Shown: positions 35,339 through 45,256 of the stretch, one piece after another | Numbering within the stretch: position 1 is the first letter of the stretch | How the letters are laid out: every line of letters begins with the position of its first letter | Assembly: GCF_000515235.1 (NCBI RefSeq) | Contig: NZ_KI911558.1 | Span: 1,409,217-1,473,216, forward strand | From: Synechococcus sp. CC9616 | GTDB lineage: Bacteria; Cyanobacteriota; Cyanobacteriia; PCC-6307; Cyanobiaceae | DNA length: 64,000 nucleotides | Reading direction: 5' to 3' | Notes under the pieces: model-generated | What the model was told of the DNA's origin: nothing | Database searches by the model: none | The model's input: only the letters and a program-made list of their open reading frames with translations | Translations under genes and position numbers: made by a program

Positions 35339-35974
35339 TCACTCGGATTTGCCGGGGTTGGTCCAGGCCGCTGATTGTCTTGCTCGCTCTCCCCAGACCG
35401 TGTCGAGTCGCCGATCGCGCCCGCAGCTGAAGCGATAAAAGTTGTATTTCACCGCGTTGTTTTCGGCGTAGTTCTGGTGGTAGTCCTCCGCCGGCCAGAA
35501 ACGCTCTCCGTTGCGCATCTCCACCATCAGATCAGACCGTCGTCGTCCAAGCTCCAGGGCAGCGGCCTGTGCACTCGCCTCCGCTTCATGGGCCTGGGCC
35601 GCGTCAGCGGTGAAAATCACCGGCCTGTAGGAATCCCCTCGATCACAGAACTGCCCCTCTCCATCGACTGGATCGACATTGCGCCAGTAACTGCGCAGCA
35701 GCGCGCTGTAACGGAGCTGAGCAGGATCAAAGCGCACTTGCACCACCTCCTGATGGCCGGTGGTCTCGCTGCTCACCTGGCGGTAGGTGGGGTTGTCGAC
35801 ATGGCCGCCGCTGTAGCCGCTGATTACCTCCACGACGCCAGGTAGGGACTCAAGGTCATGCTCCATGCACCAGAAGCAGCCCCCAGCGAACACCGCTGTT
35901 TCCAGATCCGCTGCTCCGGCGGGCAGAGCCCACCAGAACCAGATCGTCATCAAGATGGCCAGCGCCCGCGTCAT
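35339..35974 (-). CDS. msrA: Peptide methionine-S-sulfoxide reductase with signal peptide
   Basis: 211 residues. The catalytic '[13 protein letters not shown]' is followed by '[13 protein letters not shown]' and '[12 protein letters not shown]', so the enzyme looks active. An N-terminal hydrophobic leader ([22 protein letters not shown]) suggests export. It is the last gene of the minus-strand envelope run; its start overlaps the lpxB stop. A periplasmic role in repairing oxidised outer-membrane or exported proteins is inferred. Confidence 0.92.
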   Translation of the reverse strand: MTRALAILMTIWFWWALPAGAADLETAVFAGGCFWCMEHDLESLPGVVEVISGYSGGHVDNPTYRQVSSETTGHQEVVQVRFDPAQLRYSALLRSYWRNVDPVDGEGQFCDRGDSYRPVIFTADAAQAHEAEASAQAAALELGRRRSDLMVEMRNGERFWPAEDYHQNYAENNAVKYNFYRFSCGRDRRLDTVWGERARQSAAWTNPGKSE

Positions 35975-37152
35975 GCCGTTACCTGATCGAGAATCGCCGC
36001 GGCGGCACGATCGGTGACGCCGGGCTGCCCCAGGGTGGCGCGCAGACGGTCATAACCGTCGAGCATCCGCTGACGAACAGAAGCCTGCTCCAGAAGAGGC
36101 AGCGCTTCTGCAACCAGCGCCTCTGCGGTGAGTTGATCCTGAAGCAGTTCCGGCACCAGTCGTTCCTTCAGCAGAAGATTCACCGGGGAGATGTGATCCA
36201 CCTGGAAACGCAACAGGTGTTTCGCCACAAATGCTGTGACCCGACTGACGCGATAGCCCACCACCTGTGGCACCCCCTGGAGCGCCAACTCCAGATTCAC
36301 CGTGCCTGACTTGCCGAGAGCCAGGTCAGCTGCCGCAAACAGGGATTTCTTCAAGCCATCGGCTTCTCCCGCGCCGATCACCCGCGCCTGCTGAACCCCG
36401 GCCCGCTTGAGGGCCTCTTCAAGCGGTTGCTCAAACCGCTTCAGTCCCGCCGGGACCAATACCTGCAAGCCAGGGAAACGAACCTGCAACTGAGCGGCCG
36501 CCTCCGCCAGATGGGGCATCAGGTACTTGAGCTCCTGCGGACGGGAGGCTGGCAGGAGCAGCAGCACCGGGGCATCCGGCGCCAGACCCAGACGGCTCCG
36601 CGCCTCCTGCCGGTCGGGCAGGTCCCGGACGCTGTCCAGCAGTGGATGCCCCACCCAGGTGACATCTGCGCCACGGGAGGAATAAAACTCCGCCTCCGCC
36701 GGGAAAATCGCCAGGATCCGATCGGTGAAACCCAGCAGCTCCGTGGTGCTGCCATCGCCGAAACGCCAGGCCCACTCCTGTGGAGCGATGTAGTACGTGA
36801 TCGGCAACTTTGCGTGCTGCTTCCGCAACTTGCGTCCCAGACGCACATTCGCCCCCACGTAATCAATCAGCACCACACCGTCGAGGGGGGAGGATCTCAG
36901 CATCCGGTCCACCCGCGCCTGAAGCCGCAGGGTGGGAAGAATCAGGGGGATTGCCTCCCAGAGGCCAATGGCACCCATCGGTGCCGTGTCCTCCAGCAGT
37001 TCCGCGCCGGCCTTCTGCATCCGCACACCACCAAGCGCCAACAACTCAAGGCTGATGCCGCGCCGCGATGCCTCCCGACGCAAGGCATCGATCAACAGGC
37101 TGCCCTGCAGATCACCGGACACTTCACCGGTGCTGATCAGCAGCCGCACCAT
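35971..37152 (-). CDS. lpxB: Lipid-A-disaccharide synthase
   Basis: 393 residues. Motifs '[15 protein letters not shown]' at the start, '[14 protein letters not shown]' in the middle and '[14 protein letters not shown]' near the C-terminal donor site are those of LpxB. It joins two acylated glucosamines to form the lipid A disaccharide. Its first base overlaps the lpxA stop. Confidence 0.95.
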   Translation of the reverse strand: MVRLLISTGEVSGDLQGSLLIDALRREASRRGISLELLALGGVRMQKAGAELLEDTAPMGAIGLWEAIPLILPTLRLQARVDRMLRSSPLDGVVLIDYVGANVRLGRKLRKQHAKLPITYYIAPQEWAWRFGDGSTTELLGFTDRILAIFPAEAEFYSSRGADVTWVGHPLLDSVRDLPDRQEARSRLGLAPDAPVLLLLPASRPQELKYLMPHLAEAAAQLQVRFPGLQVLVPAGLKRFEQPLEEALKRAGVQQARVIGAGEADGLKKSLFAAADLALGKSGTVNLELALQGVPQVVGYRVSRVTAFVAKHLLRFQVDHISPVNLLLKERLVPELLQDQLTAEALVAEALPLLEQASVRQRMLDGYDRLRATLGQPGVTDRAAAAILDQVTA

Positions 37153-37976
37153 CAGCGGCTGCCTAGAGCTGGCATCGGCCCTCGACGGCCCTTGCTGATC
37201 GATGCCTCCAGAAAGCTGCAGAGGTGTTCAGCCGCAGGCAGAAGCTCCTGCTCGCGGGCCTGCTTCAGGCCTTCAGCGATCACGTGATCGGAGCGATAGA
37301 TCAGATTCCAGACGTCCTGCAGCTGCTTCAGCTCGTCTCCGCCGCGACTGGAGGCCAGACCGCTGCGACGCAGCCCCACCTTGTTCAGGGCCCGCACCCT
37401 GCCGGGGTGGCCCTCCACCAGGCAGTACGGCGGAACATCCCGGTCTACCCGTGTCATCCCGCCCACCATCGCCATGCCACCGATGTGCACGAACTGGTGG
37501 ATCCCAAGGCAACCACCGATCACAGCGCGATCTTCAATGATCACGTGGCCGGCCACCTGGATGGCATTGGACATCACTATGCCGTTGCCAAGCTCGCAGT
37601 TATGGCCCAGGTGGCAATAAGCCATCAACAGATTGCGATCGCCGATGCTGGTGCGCTCCCCCTCATCGGTGGCGCGGTTGATCGTGACGCACTCTCTGAT
37701 CGTGTTGCCATCGCCGATGACAACCTCCGTGGAGGCTCCGCGATACTTGAGATCCTGAGGCTCCTGGCCAAGACAAGCACCAGGGAACACCTTGTTATCC
37801 CGACCCAATGTGAGGCGCCCCTCCAAAACGGCATTCGGGCCGATCCAGCAGTTTTCGCCGATCACCACATCTGGTCCGACCACGGCACCCGGACCAATCA
37901 CCACCCCAGCAGCGATCTCCGCCTTGGCGTCCACCACCGCCTTGTCATGAATCTGGATGGATCGCTTCTCGCTCAT
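37152..37976 (-). CDS. lpxA: UDP-N-acetylglucosamine acyltransferase
   Basis: 274 residues from the ATG reading [19 protein letters not shown]. It is built of left-handed beta-helix hexapeptide repeats. The '[17 protein letters not shown]' stretch holds the catalytic histidine region. It performs the first acylation in lipid A synthesis. An upstream extension to 38018 overlaps fabZ and is not used. Confidence 0.94.
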   Translation of the reverse strand: MSEKRSIQIHDKAVVDAKAEIAAGVVIGPGAVVGPDVVIGENCWIGPNAVLEGRLTLGRDNKVFPGACLGQEPQDLKYRGASTEVVIGDGNTIRECVTINRATDEGERTSIGDRNLLMAYCHLGHNCELGNGIVMSNAIQVAGHVIIEDRAVIGGCLGIHQFVHIGGMAMVGGMTRVDRDVPPYCLVEGHPGRVRALNKVGLRRSGLASSRGGDELKQLQDVWNLIYRSDHVIAEGLKQAREQELLPAAEHLCSFLEASISKGRRGPMPALGSR

Positions 37977-37981
37977 GGGTC

Positions 37982-38437
37982 TCAGTCCACCAGAGAGAAC
38001 ATCAGCTCGCCGGAACACACCAGCTGACCATCCACCGTTGCCTCGGCGCGGACCTTACCGAAGCGCTTGCGTTTGAGACTGAGCAGTTCGCAACGGATGT
38101 TCAACTGATCTCCCGGGACCACGGGACGTCGAAACCGAACCCCATCGATACCGGCAAACACGAACAGACCCTTTGGCAGGTCGGGCATTTGGGTCACAAT
38201 CAACCCACCCACCTGGGCCATCGCTTCAACGATCAGCACACCCGGCATCAGCGGGCGATCGGGGAAATGGCCCTGGAACTGGGGCTCATTCATCGTGATG
38301 TTCTTGATCGCGACGGCTGAAACGCCAGGCTCATAGGCGATCACCCGATCCACCAGGGCAAAGGGATAACGGTGGGGCAGCAAGCCAGCGATCTGCTCAC
38401 TATTGAGCACAACATCGACGGCGGGAGAATCAGTCAC
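37982..38437 (-). CDS. fabZ: 3-hydroxyacyl-ACP dehydratase
   Basis: 151 residues. The hot-dog-fold motif '[22 protein letters not shown]' contains the catalytic His and Glu. It supplies unsaturated acyl-ACP for fatty acid elongation and sits between lpxC and lpxA, balancing lipid A and phospholipid synthesis. Its start overlaps the lpxC stop. Confidence 0.95.
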   Translation of the reverse strand: MTDSPAVDVVLNSEQIAGLLPHRYPFALVDRVIAYEPGVSAVAIKNITMNEPQFQGHFPDRPLMPGVLIVEAMAQVGGLIVTQMPDLPKGLFVFAGIDGVRFRRPVVPGDQLNIRCELLSLKRKRFGKVRAEATVDGQLVCSGELMFSLVD

Positions 38438-39291
38438 AGGGCAGGGGTGAGGCTGGCGTCCTGAAGTGCGGCGGCAAGCTCGGTGTGCAGTCCATGGGAT
38501 CCCCGGTAGACGAGCACCTGGGCCTGCGGGAAACCCACCAAGGCCAGATCACCGATCAGGTCCAGGATCTTATGGCGCACGGGTTCATCCGGGAATCGCA
38601 AGGGTGGATTGAGCCACTGATCACCATCGCAAACCAGGGCATTGTCGAGAGCGCCCCCCTGAATCAGGCCCGCAGCTCGCAACTGATCCACCTGATCACG
38701 GAATCCAAAGGTCCGAGCCGGCGCGATCTCATTTACGAACCGCTCGGGGGTGAGCTCGATCGACAGCTGCTGACGTCCAATGGCTGCCTGAGGAAAGTCG
38801 ATCACACCAACCAGAGAGAACCGTTCCGCTGGCGTGGCTGTGATCACACTGCTGCCCCGTGCACGCACCAGAGGTTGCTGCAGCGTGGGCTGTTGGGGGC
38901 GGGGACTGCTCGCCGGCGTCAGACCCGCCTCCGCGATCGCCTCCACCCAGTTCTGGGCTGAACCATCCAGAAGCGGCACTTCATCGCCACTCAACCGGAT
39001 CTCCACATGGCTGAGGCCACACCCCACAAGGGCCGCCAGCAGATGCTCCACCGTGGCGACTCGCCGCTCCCCCAGCACGAGCGTTGTGCAGAGGGCACTG
39101 TCGCGAACCTGATCGGGACGCAGGAGCTGCGGCGGACGGCTATCACCGCAGAAACTGAGGTGAACTCCAGCCAGATCAGAGGGCAGCAGCTCAACGTCGG
39201 CTTCACGACCGCTATGCAGACCCACTCCCGCGCGCGACACCGCACGACTCAGAGTCCATGCTTCTGAATAGTCCTGTGGCCAGTTGGTCAC
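38434..39291 (-). CDS. lpxC: UDP-3-O-acyl-N-acetylglucosamine deacetylase
   Basis: 285 residues. Zinc ligands and catalytic residues are visible in '[13 protein letters not shown]' and '[15 protein letters not shown]'. '[14 protein letters not shown]' is the conserved loop. It is the committed step of lipid A synthesis. Its start shares a base with the bamA stop. Confidence 0.95.
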   Translation of the reverse strand: MTNWPQDYSEAWTLSRAVSRAGVGLHSGREADVELLPSDLAGVHLSFCGDSRPPQLLRPDQVRDSALCTTLVLGERRVATVEHLLAALVGCGLSHVEIRLSGDEVPLLDGSAQNWVEAIAEAGLTPASSPRPQQPTLQQPLVRARGSSVITATPAERFSLVGVIDFPQAAIGRQQLSIELTPERFVNEIAPARTFGFRDQVDQLRAAGLIQGGALDNALVCDGDQWLNPPLRFPDEPVRHKILDLIGDLALVGFPQAQVLVYRGSHGLHTELAAALQDASLTPAL

Positions 39292-41579
39292 TAGAACTTC
39301 CAGCCGACTCCCAGATTGAAGCGCCAGTCGCCACTGAAGTCCTTGCTGGCTACTTCCAAACGAAGCGGCCCCACCGGAGTGGACACGATCACGCCAGTAC
39401 CCACCGATACGCCGGATCCATCCTTGTTCAGCAGCAGGCCTGGCTTACCAGGGACGTTCTTCTGGGTACCGAAGTCGGTGCCGGCATCCACGAACACCTC
39501 ACCCTGGAGGATGCTGATCAGGGGGAAGCGGTATTCCAACGTGATTTCACCGAAGCTCTGAGAAACGCCAAGGTCGCAGTCGTACCAGCCACGGATGGAA
39601 TTAGAACCACCCATGCAGAAGGCTTCATAGGGGGGCATTTCTCCGACGATGGCACCTGCCTTCACCTGAACACCAATGGCCTGAGGGCACTCAGCGACCT
39701 CTCCCGGCTTGGGACGACAACCCTTGTGCAATTTCAACCAATTCACAGGGAAGAACTGGGTATACGTTCCCCTCAAACGATTGAAGGTGGGGGAATCTTC
39801 GTTCACTCCCACGAATTGCTCCGTTGTGGCTGTGAAGAAATTGCCGCTCGTGGGATTGCGAGGGTCGTTGAAATTGTTGTACGTCGCACCGATACGGAAT
39901 GAGACCAGGTCGTTGCTGTCCGCACAGTTGTAGGACACACAAATCACATCCTTGTTTTTCGTGCGTCCGTTCTTGTAGTTGTACGTTGAGGCACCGTAAG
40001 GACGGGACTCGCCCAGAAAGTTGATGGGCCGAACATTGGCGATGGACAATCCCAGCAAGCCCTTCCAGGGTCCAGGCTCATAGGGGCTTCCGTTCAGTGG
40101 ACGAACGAAAACAATCCTGCCTCCGGTTTTACGCAGAGCAATCGAATCGCCTTCGAATTCGAACCAACTTTTATTTGGATACTCATCCTCAGCCTTGTTA
40201 ACAGAATTGAATTTGCGGTCGGCAGGATTGTTATCGCTTCTGGTGTTATACGCATATTTATTGCCGTTATCGACATAGCCGTCGACCGTGCGGATGTTGC
40301 CATTGCTTTCGCTTTGGAAACCCTGGGGCACCTCCTGGCTGAGGAATAGGGCTCCTGAGAAGGACGTGCGATGCGCGTCGCCGTAGATCCAGGGATCCGT
40401 GAAGGTGAGATTCGCCAAGCCGCCGTACTGGCCGTAGGTAAGATTGAGCCCGAGATTCCAGGCGCGCCCGAACAGGTTGGAATCCTGCAGCTGAACCTGG
40501 CCGAACACACCCTGGCTTTGGCTGTAGCCGAGGCCACCAGAGAGCTGACCGGTGGACTGCTCGACGATGCCCAGAACAATGATCACCTCTCCTGGAGACT
40601 CAGGTACAGGCTTCAGCGTCACCTTCACATCGCTGAACAGACTGGTTCCGTAAAGGCGCCTGATATCGGCCTCGAGAGTTTTGCGATTAAAAATATCTCC
40701 GGGTTTGGTGGAGATTTCACGGGTAACAACCCAGTTCTTGGTTTTTCCCTTGATCGGATTGCCGTTCTCATCCTCAGTTTCTCCCTCGTTATCTATGAAG
40801 GAAACTTCCACGCCCGCCACTATTCCCTGGGTGAGTTTCAGGGTCACGAGACCGTCCGGACTGACCCTTTCCGGGCCGGTGATCCTTGCCAGGGAATAGC
40901 CCTCATCTGCGAACCATTTCTGCAGCTCTTTCATGCGCTGCTGCAGGTCGTTGAGATTCAGCGTGCGGCCGTAATCGGCACCGAAGGCGTCCTCCACAAC
41001 GGCGGTGGGCAACTGCTCGGAGGGGGGATTCAGTTCAACTGCCGTGAGGGTGGGGAAAGGGTCCACCTGCACGATCACCTGCACACCCAGTGGCCCGTCT
41101 ACAGGAGTGATGCGCACATCGGAGAACCAACCGGTTGCCTGGATGGCATTGAGATCCCGCTGAAGTTCTGAACGGGTCACAAGGTTCCCAGGACGCACCT
41201 GCATGGCGTCGTAGGCAGCCACCTGCAGACGCTCCTCCTCAGGGTGACCACTGATTCCTTCGATCAGAACCTCAGAGATCAGAACCCGAGGTTCTTCAAT
41301 CACCGTTTCCTGCTCGATCAGCGTTTCCTGTTCGGTGACGACTGGCGCGTCACCAGGAACCTGATCAACCTCGACCGACTCGGTCTCCGTGACTGTCTCT
41401 TCAAAGGCCTGAGAAACCTCCTCCTCAGGAATCACCTCAACCGGAAGGGGGTCCGACTGAGCGATATCGGGCACCGACTCAGCTCGCAAAGGAGCTGCCA
41501 GCAGAGGCAATCCAAGAGCCAATCCAAGTGCACCCTGCCGGACAGCAACTGCGGAGCGGCAGGAGGAACGTCGAATCAT
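39291..41579 (-). CDS. bamA: Outer-membrane assembly factor BamA/Omp85
   Basis: 762 residues. A signal peptide (cleavage near 'PLRAES', about residue 33) is followed by an acidic Glu/Val-rich stretch (about 45-95), then three POTRA domains (about 95-405), as in cyanobacterial Omp85. The C-terminal 16-strand barrel ends in Phe (LGVGWKF). The barrel contains the 'GGSNSIRGWYDCDLG' lid-loop motif ((V/I)RG). It inserts beta-barrel proteins; the chloroplast relative is Toc75/OEP80. It is preceded by purC on the same strand. Confidence 0.94.
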   Translation of the reverse strand: MIRRSSCRSAVAVRQGALGLALGLPLLAAPLRAESVPDIAQSDPLPVEVIPEEEVSQAFEETVTETESVEVDQVPGDAPVVTEQETLIEQETVIEEPRVLISEVLIEGISGHPEEERLQVAAYDAMQVRPGNLVTRSELQRDLNAIQATGWFSDVRITPVDGPLGVQVIVQVDPFPTLTAVELNPPSEQLPTAVVEDAFGADYGRTLNLNDLQQRMKELQKWFADEGYSLARITGPERVSPDGLVTLKLTQGIVAGVEVSFIDNEGETEDENGNPIKGKTKNWVVTREISTKPGDIFNRKTLEADIRRLYGTSLFSDVKVTLKPVPESPGEVIIVLGIVEQSTGQLSGGLGYSQSQGVFGQVQLQDSNLFGRAWNLGLNLTYGQYGGLANLTFTDPWIYGDAHRTSFSGALFLSQEVPQGFQSESNGNIRTVDGYVDNGNKYAYNTRSDNNPADRKFNSVNKAEDEYPNKSWFEFEGDSIALRKTGGRIVFVRPLNGSPYEPGPWKGLLGLSIANVRPINFLGESRPYGASTYNYKNGRTKNKDVICVSYNCADSNDLVSFRIGATYNNFNDPRNPTSGNFFTATTEQFVGVNEDSPTFNRLRGTYTQFFPVNWLKLHKGCRPKPGEVAECPQAIGVQVKAGAIVGEMPPYEAFCMGGSNSIRGWYDCDLGVSQSFGEITLEYRFPLISILQGEVFVDAGTDFGTQKNVPGKPGLLLNKDGSGVSVGTGVIVSTPVGPLRLEVASKDFSGDWRFNLGVGWKF

Positions 41580-41621
41580 CGAGACGGATTCCAGGCCGGA
41601 GCCACAAAACGTGCGCTGAAC

Positions 41622-42371
41622 TTACATGCAGTTCCGGGGGTTAGAGGTAGAGGCTTGGACCCGTTTGAGGACCTCCCCGTAGGCCTCCATGACGCCCCCG
41701 AGATCCTTACGAAAACGGTCCTTGTCCAGAATCCGATCTTTGGCGTCGGTGCTGTTCAGGTCCCAGAGCCTGCATGTGTCTGGGCTTATTTCATCAGCCA
41801 GCAGCAGCTCGCCGGAGCTTGTGATGCCGAGCTCAAGCTTGAAATCAACTAGTTGCAGACCAATTCCCTCAAAAAAAGGGCTCAACGCAGCATTCACGCG
41901 TCTCGCCAGTTGTTCAATCGCTGACAATTGGGACTCGTCAGCAACCCCGAGCAAGCGCACACGTGCTTCGGTGAGCAGGGGATCAGCAAGGGCATCATCT
42001 TTGAAGTACAGGTCGAAGAGGGCGGGGCTGATCGGGGTTCCCTCAGCAATCGGTGTCTGACGACAGAGCGATCCGGTCGCGATGTTGCGCAGCACAACCT
42101 CGAGCGGGATGATCTCAACCCGTTTCACCAACATCCAGGTCTCCCCCGCCAAACCGACGTAGTGACTGGGGATGCCAGCTGTTTCCAACAGCTCGAACAA
42201 ACGTGCTGAGATCTGACAATTCAGACGACCCTTGTCAGCCAGCTGGGCCTTTTTCTGCGCATTGAAGGCCGTCGCGTCGTTCTTGAACTCAACCAGCACC
42301 TGATCGGGATTGGTCACGGCGTAAATCCGTTTGGCTTTCCCCTCGTACAGCAGTTCTCCGTGGTCAGGCAT
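41622..42371 (-). CDS. purC: SAICAR synthetase
   Basis: 249 residues. '[13 protein letters not shown]' and '[17 protein letters not shown]' at the N-terminus and '[31 protein letters not shown]' are signature regions. It condenses CAIR with aspartate in purine synthesis. It heads the minus-strand envelope run. Downstream of its start lies an integrase remnant, and purD is displaced about 6 kb away. Confidence 0.95.
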   Translation of the reverse strand: MPDHGELLYEGKAKRIYAVTNPDQVLVEFKNDATAFNAQKKAQLADKGRLNCQISARLFELLETAGIPSHYVGLAGETWMLVKRVEIIPLEVVLRNIATGSLCRQTPIAEGTPISPALFDLYFKDDALADPLLTEARVRLLGVADESQLSAIEQLARRVNAALSPFFEGIGLQLVDFKLELGITSSGELLLADEISPDTCRLWDLNSTDAKDRILDKDRFRKDLGGVMEAYGEVLKRVQASTSNPRNCM

Positions 42372-42409
42372 GATCCGCCGTAATAGCAGGCATTGTGTGG
42401 TGGTCAGGC
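42360..42409. repeat. 10-bp direct repeat between purC start and integrase remnant
   Basis: GTGGTCAGGC occurs at 42360-42369 (within the first codons of purC) and at 42400-42409, just before the integrase start. It could be part of an old attachment site created by integration at the purC 5' end. No matching copy was noticed at the right end of the island, so this is only a candidate. Confidence 0.3.
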
Positions 42410-42415
42410 TAAACT

Positions 42416-43243
42416 GTGATTACCACCGCCACGCCGTACCTCGTCAAGCTACCCGGAAGGGCAGGTTTCTACTTCCAACGGAAGGTGCCTGCAGACCTTG
42501 TTAGGCCCATCGGTCAGCGCCTATGGCGTTGGAAGGCAGGGAACACGCTCACAGAGGCCAGGAAGGCCGTTGTAGAGGGCTTGAACAAGACGGACGTGCT
42601 GATTGCTCAGCATCGGGGTGAGGTCACACCAGCACTGCTGAAGCACATTGACGAGAACCTGACTCCTGATCCTCTGACTGTCATCACCAGGGACTTCAAG
42701 GAAGTTGATGGGCAAGAGGTTGAGGTCACTGTTGAGGACCAGCTAACGCCTCAAGACCTCTATCCCCGATTTAGCGAAGAGGCGGCGCAGAGGCTCGTAG
42801 AGCGTCAGGAAGGTAAGGGCAGAAAAGCTGAGGATCTTGTGAACCTGGCAGCACGCCTGAAGCAACCTGCACCATCAACTAAGAGAACTTGGATGGCATA
42901 CATCAGCAAGGCGATGTCAGTTGTAAACCGTCAATGCATTGATGAATTCACTGAGGATGATGCAAGGAAATACAGAGACCATTTAATTGATACCTGTGGT
43001 GGCAATACAACTAAGTCAAGGATCAGGTCTGTAAAGGGTCTATTTAACGTGGCTAAAGACGAGGGATGGATAAAGACCAACCCCTTTGATTGCATCAGCC
43101 TGAGATGCATCAAAACCAAGGCGACGGCGGCCGCTCGCCACGAAGCCGTATCGCCGGAGATGAGGGAATTGCTCCGGGTCTATCAGGACGAGTCGGACAG
43201 CAACAGGAGATTTTCCGAGAAAATCCGCAACGGGATCCAGTAA
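42416..43243 (+). CDS. Tyrosine-recombinase (phage-type integrase), truncated before the catalytic domain
   Basis: 275 residues starting at GTG. The N-terminal part ([23 protein letters not shown]) matches the domain common in phage-like integrases. A core-binding helical domain (about 150-235, '[37 protein letters not shown]') follows. The protein stops after about 40 further residues, so the catalytic R...H-x-x-R...Y domain is absent. It is therefore a remnant of an integrase, starting 44 bases from the purC start codon. It marks the left end of a low-GC island. Confidence 0.78.
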   Translation: MITTATPYLVKLPGRAGFYFQRKVPADLVRPIGQRLWRWKAGNTLTEARKAVVEGLNKTDVLIAQHRGEVTPALLKHIDENLTPDPLTVITRDFKEVDGQEVEVTVEDQLTPQDLYPRFSEEAAQRLVERQEGKGRKAEDLVNLAARLKQPAPSTKRTWMAYISKAMSVVNRQCIDEFTEDDARKYRDHLIDTCGGNTTKSRIRSVKGLFNVAKDEGWIKTNPFDCISLRCIKTKATAAARHEAVSPEMRELLRVYQDESDSNRRFSEKIRNGIQ

Positions 43244-43474
43244 CAACGCCTCAGTCAATGGGCGCCGACCTGGCAGAAGGAAATGGGCTGGGCGCCTTAG
43301 GCAATGTAACTGCAAAGAAAAACGCTGTTTGCATCCACCTGAACGTCAGAGGGGCTGACCCACCCTGTATAAAAATCTTGTAGCAACTGCTACCAAAACG
43401 TTCACCTCGCCACAGCGAGGCGCAGACAATCCAAGCCACGGAACGGGGACTTGGACTTTTCTGAGGAACCAGTC

Positions 43475-43642
43475 ATGACAGCTCTTCTCTACAGAGGACA
43501 GTCCTACAAAGCTCAAGCACCTTCACCCAAAGCTTGTGTTCAGCTGACCTACCGCCGTGAGCACTACAACACCTGTCGCGCGGAAGTCGCTCAAAACCCA
43601 CATCCAGGCTTGACCTACCGGGGCGTTTCCTACACCAAGTGA
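43475..43642 (+). CDS. DUF4278-family small protein
   Basis: 55 residues from the ATG reading MTALLYRGQSY. Three copies of the family's L-x-Y-R-G/R-x-x-Y motif are present (LLYRGQSY, LTYRREHY, LTYRGVSY). This is a cyanobacterial family of unknown function. A hairpin (CCTCGC/GCGAGG) lies in its 5' region at 43405-43420, and a terminator follows the stop. Confidence 0.8.
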   Translation: MTALLYRGQSYKAQAPSPKACVQLTYRREHYNTCRAEVAQNPHPGLTYRGVSYTK

Positions 43643-43657
43643 TCGCGGCTGAATGAA

Positions 43658-43691
43658 CCCCCAGCCCCTGCCTCTGGCGGGGGATTCTTTT
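43658..43691 (+). terminator. Terminator of the DUF4278 gene
   Basis: A GC stem with CCCCC and GGGGG arms and an inner partial pairing is followed by ATTCTTTT, 15 bases after the stop codon. Confidence 0.7.
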
Positions 43692-43822
43692 GCCAAAGTC
43701 GCCTACGTCCTAGCGGTTACCACCCTCTCACAAACATCGTTCTCAGAACTGAAGAGCTGGCTTTGTTAAGGATCCAGTGCGATCCATTGTCGAGGCCTCT
43801 GTTGCGTTGGCACGTTGAAGCC

Positions 43823-43975
43823 ATGAAACACCGCTCCCTTCTGCAACGCTTCGGTTCCTACCTCTTCGGCCTAGTAGACATGTACTGGGCCATGCGTAGA
43901 CCTTGGCAGTACGGCATGAAACAGCCGCAGTGCGGTCTGAGCTGTGATGGCAACCACTGCGAGCCGGTGGACTGA
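43823..43975 (+). CDS. Small Cys-containing protein, unknown
   Basis: 50 residues from the ATG reading MKHRSLLQRFGSYLFGLVDMY. A hydrophobic/aromatic N-terminal half is followed by 'PQCGLSCDGNHC', a possible metal or disulfide site. It lies between the two 21-bp repeats. No family recognised. Confidence 0.45.
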   Translation: MKHRSLLQRFGSYLFGLVDMYWAMRRPWQYGMKQPQCGLSCDGNHCEPVD

Positions 43976-44076
43976 CGGTTTTTGTAGGCACGAGGAAGCA
44001 AATGGGTTGGGCGCCGGAAGCTGGCTAAAAGAGAAGGTTCTCATCGAAAGAGCAGATCGCCTTCTCACCTGAAGCA

Positions 44077-44294
44077 CTACAGGCTCACTCCCATACACCA
44101 AGCAATCAGCCTGTCCTTCTCTTCTTCAGTCAGGAAGGGGCTAGCCAGTTCAGCAGCAGCTCCTCTACTGCTGGCTTCCCTAGTCCTTGAACACCGCCAA
44201 ATAGCCAGGGTTTGAAAGTTTCAGGGTCAATGGCTCTGAGTTCTGCGCCGAGTTGTTCAAGCAAGCAGAGGGCAATACGGGTGTCGAGAGTCAT
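44077..44294 (-). pseudogene. Small helical gene with a probable frameshift
   Basis: From the ATG at 44294 the frame reads MTLDTRIALCLLEQLGAEL... and stops at 44130 after 54 residues (...LNWLAPS). A one-base shift at that point continues into PFLTEEEKDRLIAWCMGVSL and stops at 44077. The continued sequence is strongly protein-like and fits the helical character of the first part. This suggests one ~72-residue protein broken by a frameshift, or a natural C-terminal variant. Confidence 0.5.
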
Positions 44295-44295
44295 G

Positions 44296-45162
44296 GGTCA
44301 GACGTAACTGCTTGAAGTGCTCCCCCCTCAGCTCAACCAATACCCCCGTTAGCGAGAAGTGTGGAAATTGACAATCCATAAACTGAACTAAGAAATTACT
44401 GTAATCCGAGCCGACAAAGAATTTATTTGAACACACATGAGTATTAGGGAACATCTATCTCAGGACGGGCCGCAAGCGAACCATCAAGAAATTAACAACT
44501 TGACTGACCTTTAGAGAAAAAAGTGATTTGCCCCGTAGGAACGGCATTGCTACTATCAAAAAGATTAGAAAGCTCCATAAAATTGCTATCCGATGGGTAG
44601 ACATTGGATAGCTGGGTCACCGAATAGAGATCCTCTTCCCAATAGGAGTGCTGGCTATATACACTCTGAGGCGATTTAAATTGCTCTTTTGGATAAAATA
44701 TGATATTGCAATCAGAATCTAGGATTGCATTTCCGAACGACTCATTTAATTGCGCCATATCCGCCATAAGGAGCACGAAGCTTGTCTTCTTATTCCAACC
44801 ATCTAACTTGCTGGCTTTTGCAGAATTTTTATACTCTAGACGTCCTCGCTTAGACGAGTTTTTTTGTCCCCATATCTTGTGGGCACCATTCTTGTTGATT
44901 TGAAAATATTTAATGGTGTCATCATATCCATGATCTTCGGAGACATCAATATAACCTTTTATTTTTCGCTTGTCTGAGGTTTGCGGGATCCATTCACCAA
45001 GAAATTTCATCAAACCAAAAAAATACTCTTATCAAACTAGCATGCATTATGAGTAAAAACATCAAACAAATGCAGTATCAGGCGTTTTTCAAATAAATCT
45101 TTGACACTATGCGGTTGCCAACAAGGGGCATTGGTCAGAGGTGTCTGCCTGAAGTGTTCCCC
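44296..45162. repeat. Pair of diverged 30-bp direct repeats flanking an orphan gene
   Basis: Copies at 44296-44325 and 45133-45162 are identical at 25 of 30 positions (core TGAAGTG(C/T)TCCCC). Weaker similarity continues past an indel. The left copy is the leader just upstream of the small gene that starts at 44294 on the minus strand. The right copy has no gene after it, so it is likely the relic of a second copy. The low-GC gene at 44492-45013 lies between them. Confidence 0.55.
44492..45013 (-). CDS. Orphan low-GC gene, unknown function
   Basis: 173 residues with no signal peptide. It begins with a beta-rich part (MKFLGEWIPQTSDKRKIKGYIDV), followed by a Lys/Asn/Ser-rich remainder. Codon use is AT-biased and unlike the neighbouring core genes, which points to recent acquisition. 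No family recognised and no conserved motif seen. Confidence 0.55.
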   Translation of the reverse strand: MMKFLGEWIPQTSDKRKIKGYIDVSEDHGYDDTIKYFQINKNGAHKIWGQKNSSKRGRLEYKNSAKASKLDGWNKKTSFVLLMADMAQLNESFGNAILDSDCNIIFYPKEQFKSPQSVYSQHSYWEEDLYSVTQLSNVYPSDSNFMELSNLFDSSNAVPTGQITFFSKGQSSC

Positions 45163-45256
45163 GCTGTTGCACTGTTGAACCACGGGCAACAAATAACCCC
45201 GCCATTGGATGACGGGGGAATGCATTGAAAGCGTTTGAATCAGACAGCGACAGATG

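Larger units (their letters stand above)
43276..44015. repeat. Pair of 21-bp direct repeats (two mismatches) flanking two small genes
   Basis: Copies at 43276-43296 and 43995-44015 share the core AAATGGG(C/T)TGGGCGCC. They bracket the DUF4278 gene and the 50-residue gene. The similarity is too long for chance, so it reflects duplication or a mobile cassette boundary. Confidence 0.6.

Noticed and set aside
36427-37287. Open frame of 286 codons opposite lpxB
   Set aside because: Antisense to a well-supported gene and no recognisable domain.
43040-43315. 91-codon frame opposite the integrase end
   Set aside because: Overlaps the integrase remnant and has no coding character of its own.
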